Source: Sphingomonas sp. Leaf33 (GTDB lineage: Bacteria; Pseudomonadota; Alphaproteobacteria; Sphingomonadales; Sphingomonadaceae). Taken from it: a DNA stretch of 64,000 bases. The notes beneath the pieces are model-generated. The model worked only from the letters and a program-made list of their open reading frames with translations. It was not told the DNA's origin and made no database searches. Shown here piece after piece: positions 61,705-64,000 of the stretch; positions within the stretch are counted from its first letter, which is position 1, and each line of letters begins with the position of its first letter. The DNA is taken from NCBI RefSeq assembly GCF_001421785.1, contig NZ_LMLB01000001.1, positions 2,172,281-2,236,280 of the forward strand. Direction: 5' to 3'. Both the position numbers and the translations under genes were made by a program.

Positions 61705-62339
61705 CACGCCGCGTACGTCGCCGTCGTCTTCGCCGCGACCTCGTCCGCGGTCACGCCCGGTGCCAGTTCGATCAGCCGGAACGGGCTGTCATGATCGGGG
61801 CGCTGGAACACGGCCAGGTCGGTCACGATCATGTCGACGACATTCTTGCCCGTCAGCGGCAGCGTACAGGTCGGAATGAACTTCGGGTCGCCGTTCTTGG
61901 AAGTGTGTTCCATCACGACGATGATCTTCTTCACGCCGGCGACCAGGTCCATGGCGCCGCCCATGCCCTTGATCATCTTGCCCGGGATCATCCAGTTGGC
62001 GATGTCGCCGTTTTCCGCGACTTCCATCGCGCCCAGCACGGTCAGGTCGATGTGCCCGCCGCGGATCATCGCGAAGCTGTCGGCCGAGCTGAAATAAACG
62101 CTGGAGGGCAGTTCGCTGATCGTCTGCTTGCCGGCATTGATCAGGTCGGGGTCCTCCTCCCCCGCGTACGGGAACGGCCCGATCCCGAGCATTCCGTTCT
62201 CGCTCTGCAGCGTGACGGTCATGCCATCGGGAATGTTGTTCGCCACGAGCGTCGGGATGCCGATGCCGAGGTTGACGTAGAAGCCGTCGCGCAGTTCCTT
62301 TGCCGCGCGTGCAGCCATCTGGTTCCGGTCCCAGGGCAT
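61704..62339 (-). CDS. scoB: 3-oxoacid CoA-transferase subunit B (orphan)
   Basis: It moves CoA between succinyl-CoA and 3-oxoacids with an alpha subunit. The 211-residue product has [22 protein letters not shown], the catalytic glutamate in [13 protein letters not shown] and [15 protein letters not shown]. The alpha subunit gene (scoA) normally lies directly upstream, but here the upstream neighbour is an acid phosphatase. The enzyme's other half must be encoded elsewhere or lost. Confidence 0.93.
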   Translation of the reverse strand: MPWDRNQMAARAAKELRDGFYVNLGIGIPTLVANNIPDGMTVTLQSENGMLGIGPFPYAGEEDPDLINAGKQTISELPSSVYFSSADSFAMIRGGHIDLTVLGAMEVAENGDIANWMIPGKMIKGMGGAMDLVAGVKKIIVVMEHTSKNGDPKFIPTCTLPLTGKNVVDMIVTDLAVFQRPDHDSPFRLIELAPGVTADEVAAKTTATYAA

Positions 62340-62451
62340 CAGTTCAAACTTCCTTCCTGTATCGTGATGACGGGCGCGACGTGGGCGCGCCCCGTGCCGA
62401 AGCGTCTGCGGGCGGGCCGCCGTCGTCCCGGACTGCCTGGTTGCGGGCCGA

Positions 62452-63546
62452 TCATTTGACCGACGTCGTCACGGGTCCCGCGACGGTCCCGGGATCGCTC
62501 CAGCGCGTATCGGCCGGGAACACATCGTCGAACCCGCCCTTCAGCGCGGTGCCGTAGACCGGGTTGGGCAGGACGAACCAGCCGTTGCCCCACAGGTTGG
62601 CGATCGCGGGCACGTTCGCCAGCGCCCGGCGCGTCGCGGGCGACAGCTTCGGGTCGTTGAACAGGTCGCTGAAGTCGCCCAGCTGGTCGCCGACCAGCGC
62701 GATCACGCAGTATCCACTCGCGATCGCCCAGCGGCGATCGTCCTTGCCCGATCCGCCGCCGTCATCGCCTTTCAGCCACAGCGTCGAGCCATGCTTGGCC
62801 GGCCCCAGCCCGGCGTAGGTGAGCGCCGCTTCGGTCTGCGCCGCGGTTTCGCGCGTACGGTTCGAATTGAAGATGACCGCAATGCCCGCCGCACGGGCGG
62901 CATCCAGCGCCATCTTGGCACCGGGGACCGCCGCTACGTTGCGCGTGCCGCTTTCTTCCCACCGGCGCCAGCGGCCCTCGTCATAGCCGTCGCCGCGGCG
63001 GGCGGCATCGCCTTCGTAGCCGAGATTGAGCAGTGCGGTCTCGTCGATGTCCAGGACAACCGCGGGCGGCTTTGGCCCGCACGGTTCGAACTGCGGCGCG
63101 TCGAGCGAGGCGCTGTCCGAAATGACCACCTGCCGCGCCTGGCCGGGTTTCACATAGGCCTTCCAGTCGTTCAGGTAGCGTTGCAGCGCACGGTACGCCT
63201 GGACCGAACTCGCCGCCGCCTCGCCCGATCCGTAGAGATACTGCATCGTCTCCGGCACGCCGCTGCGCTGCGCGACCGCTGCGGCTGCGGCCGGCGACGG
63301 CTGCGAACCATCTGGCGACGACGCGGGCGACGTCACGCCGGGCACAGGTTGTGCCAGCCTGACCTCGGCAGGCGCCGCTTCCGCCGTCCTGACGGCGCGG
63401 CGTGCCGCACGCTTGTCGTCCATCCGCGACTTCACGATCGCCGACGACGATGCCGCGATAGGGATAACCGCGGCGGCGATGCAGCCGCTCAGCACCGCGG
63501 GTAGCGAAAGGATCGTTCCGGCACGCAGCATCATCCGTCCAGTCAT
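62452..63546 (-). CDS. class C acid phosphatase / 5'-nucleotidase, lipoprotein e(P4)-like
   Basis: The 364-residue product has a lipoprotein signal ([11 protein letters not shown]), a low-complexity linker, then a HAD-superfamily IIIB domain: [19 protein letters not shown] with the catalytic aspartates, [13 protein letters not shown] and [13 protein letters not shown]. Such outer-membrane lipoproteins dephosphorylate nucleotides outside the cytoplasm. It overlaps the gene upstream by four bases. Confidence 0.9.
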   Translation of the reverse strand: MTGRMMLRAGTILSLPAVLSGCIAAAVIPIAASSSAIVKSRMDDKRAARRAVRTAEAAPAEVRLAQPVPGVTSPASSPDGSQPSPAAAAAVAQRSGVPETMQYLYGSGEAAASSVQAYRALQRYLNDWKAYVKPGQARQVVISDSASLDAPQFEPCGPKPPAVVLDIDETALLNLGYEGDAARRGDGYDEGRWRRWEESGTRNVAAVPGAKMALDAARAAGIAVIFNSNRTRETAAQTEAALTYAGLGPAKHGSTLWLKGDDGGGSGKDDRRWAIASGYCVIALVGDQLGDFSDLFNDPKLSPATRRALANVPAIANLWGNGWFVLPNPVYGTALKGGFDDVFPADTRWSDPGTVAGPVTTSVK

Positions 63547-64000
63547 CGCTTGTCCGTCTTCGCCAGATAGGCGCCGGGAATCGGCGCCGTCGGTGTCTCA
63601 CCTTGCCAGACGATGTGCAGGACGCGCCAGCCGGCGGGTGTCCTGACGAGCTGGAACGAATTGATGCCGCGTGCGAACGGCGCCTCGATCGGCGCATGGC
63701 GGCTCTCGTAGGTCGAGAAGACGTGTGCGATGTTGCCGTAGCGCTCGACCCGCCGCGCGACTTCGCTTTCGTAGAAGCCCTGCTTGGCCATCGCCGCACC
63801 GGCGCGATCGATATAGCCCTGGATGTCGAGCACCGTCGGCGCCGTGCCACTGACCGGAATCAGCCGCGCCTCGGGGACGAACAGCCCCTTGAACGCGTCC
63901 CAGTCGCGCGGACCGGCGGGACCGGAAATCGCGGCGTAGACCCGGCCCACCAGCACATCGATCGCAGCATCGTCGGGTGCGGCAGAGGGGTTCGCGATCC
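63543..64000 (-). CDS. NTF2/SnoaL-like protein (partial, runs off the right edge)
   Basis: The frame stays open to base 64000 (IANPSAAPDDAAIDVLVGRVYAAISGPAGPRDWDAF...), so the start is outside the window. What is visible is a cone-shaped NTF2-like domain (DWDAFKGLFVPEARLIPVSG, FYESEVARRVERYGNIAHVFSTYESR, INSFQLVRTPAGWRVLHIVWQ). In this family the N-terminus can carry a signal peptide, which cannot be checked here. It is coupled to the phosphatase by ATGA. Confidence 0.8.
   Translation of the reverse strand, partial: IANPSAAPDDAAIDVLVGRVYAAISGPAGPRDWDAFKGLFVPEARLIPVSGTAPTVLDIQGYIDRAGAAMAKQGFYESEVARRVERYGNIAHVFSTYESRHAPIEAPFARGINSFQLVRTPAGWRVLHIVWQGETPTAPIPGAYLAKTDKR

Overview
This window is a GC-rich chromosomal segment from an alphaproteobacterium, most likely a sphingomonad (Sphingomonas or a close relative). 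The evidence is the mix of families: two large TonB-dependent receptors, a SapC-family protein, a FYDLN-acid (TIGR02300) protein, the ATPase inhibitor zeta family (DUF1476), tandem Flp pilins, a CP4-like class II EPSP synthase, and several families of short palindromic intergenic repeats of the kind common in sphingomonad genomes. Almost everything is ordinary core chromosome. No prophage, no CRISPR array and no transposase gene is visible.

Layout. 0-6 kb: branched-chain amino-acid synthesis (ilvN, ilvC, leuA), with a TonB-like protein, a YceI protein and a small BLUF blue-light sensor between ilvC and leuA; leuA is preceded by a leucine-rich leader peptide and a large hairpin. 5.8-7.1 kb: a ParE/Phd toxin-antitoxin pair and folE. 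7.3-12.6 kb: TonB receptor, two small stress-type proteins, SapC, tRNA-Arg(CCT) and a compositionally different DUF4262 gene. 13-15.2 kb: comF, grxC, nitrilase and DUF1178 chain on the minus strand. 15.3-17 kb: methyltransferase, mutT, two Flp pilins. 17-22.7 kb: accA, xerD, a large secreted protein plus a 44-residue membrane protein, then divergent aroK-aroB. 22.7-27.4 kb: DUF423, CPA2 antiporter, IscU-like scaffold, cvpA, radA. 27.5-34.5 kb: glycosyltransferase, PadR/DUF2218 pair, rarA, a predicted RNase H-fold protein, tRNA-Thr(TGT), second TonB receptor, tRNA-Ala(GGC). 34.6-42.6 kb: aroA-cmk and rpsA-ihfB, separated by a four-gene minus-strand block (aquaporin, CsbD, mechanosensitive channel, lipoprotein) that looks osmotic in function. 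42.7-44.9 kb: a 90-bp tandem repeat abutting tRNA-Leu(TAA), which in turn abuts a substrate-binding lipoprotein with no canonical start codon. 44.9-50.5 kb: RNase T2, membrane proteins, nadC/nadA, DUF4230, a metallo-beta-lactamase-fold hydrolase. 50.7-52.8 kb: a BlaI/BlaR-like regulator-peptidase pair. 53.2-54.4 kb: zeta subunit, bolA and grxD, with a 267-bp MITE-like element inserted exactly at the bolA stop codon. 55-64 kb: quinone reductase, leuD, leuC, MFS transporter, GST, S41 peptidase, an orphan CoA-transferase B subunit, class C acid phosphatase and a partial NTF2-like gene running off the right edge.

How the genes work together. Leucine/isoleucine/valine synthesis is split between ilvNC-leuA at the left and leuCD at the right. 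The shikimate pathway appears as aroK-aroB and aroA. NAD synthesis is represented by nadA and nadC without nadB between them. BolA with monothiol glutaredoxin, and the IscU-like scaffold, point to iron-sulfur handling. The most notable non-gene signals are the MITE at the bolA stop with its reconstructable empty site, the leuA leader, a 33-nt palindromic unit nested inside two different larger repeats (one with an uninterrupted comparator copy in the same window), and the tRNA-Leu/lipoprotein junction.
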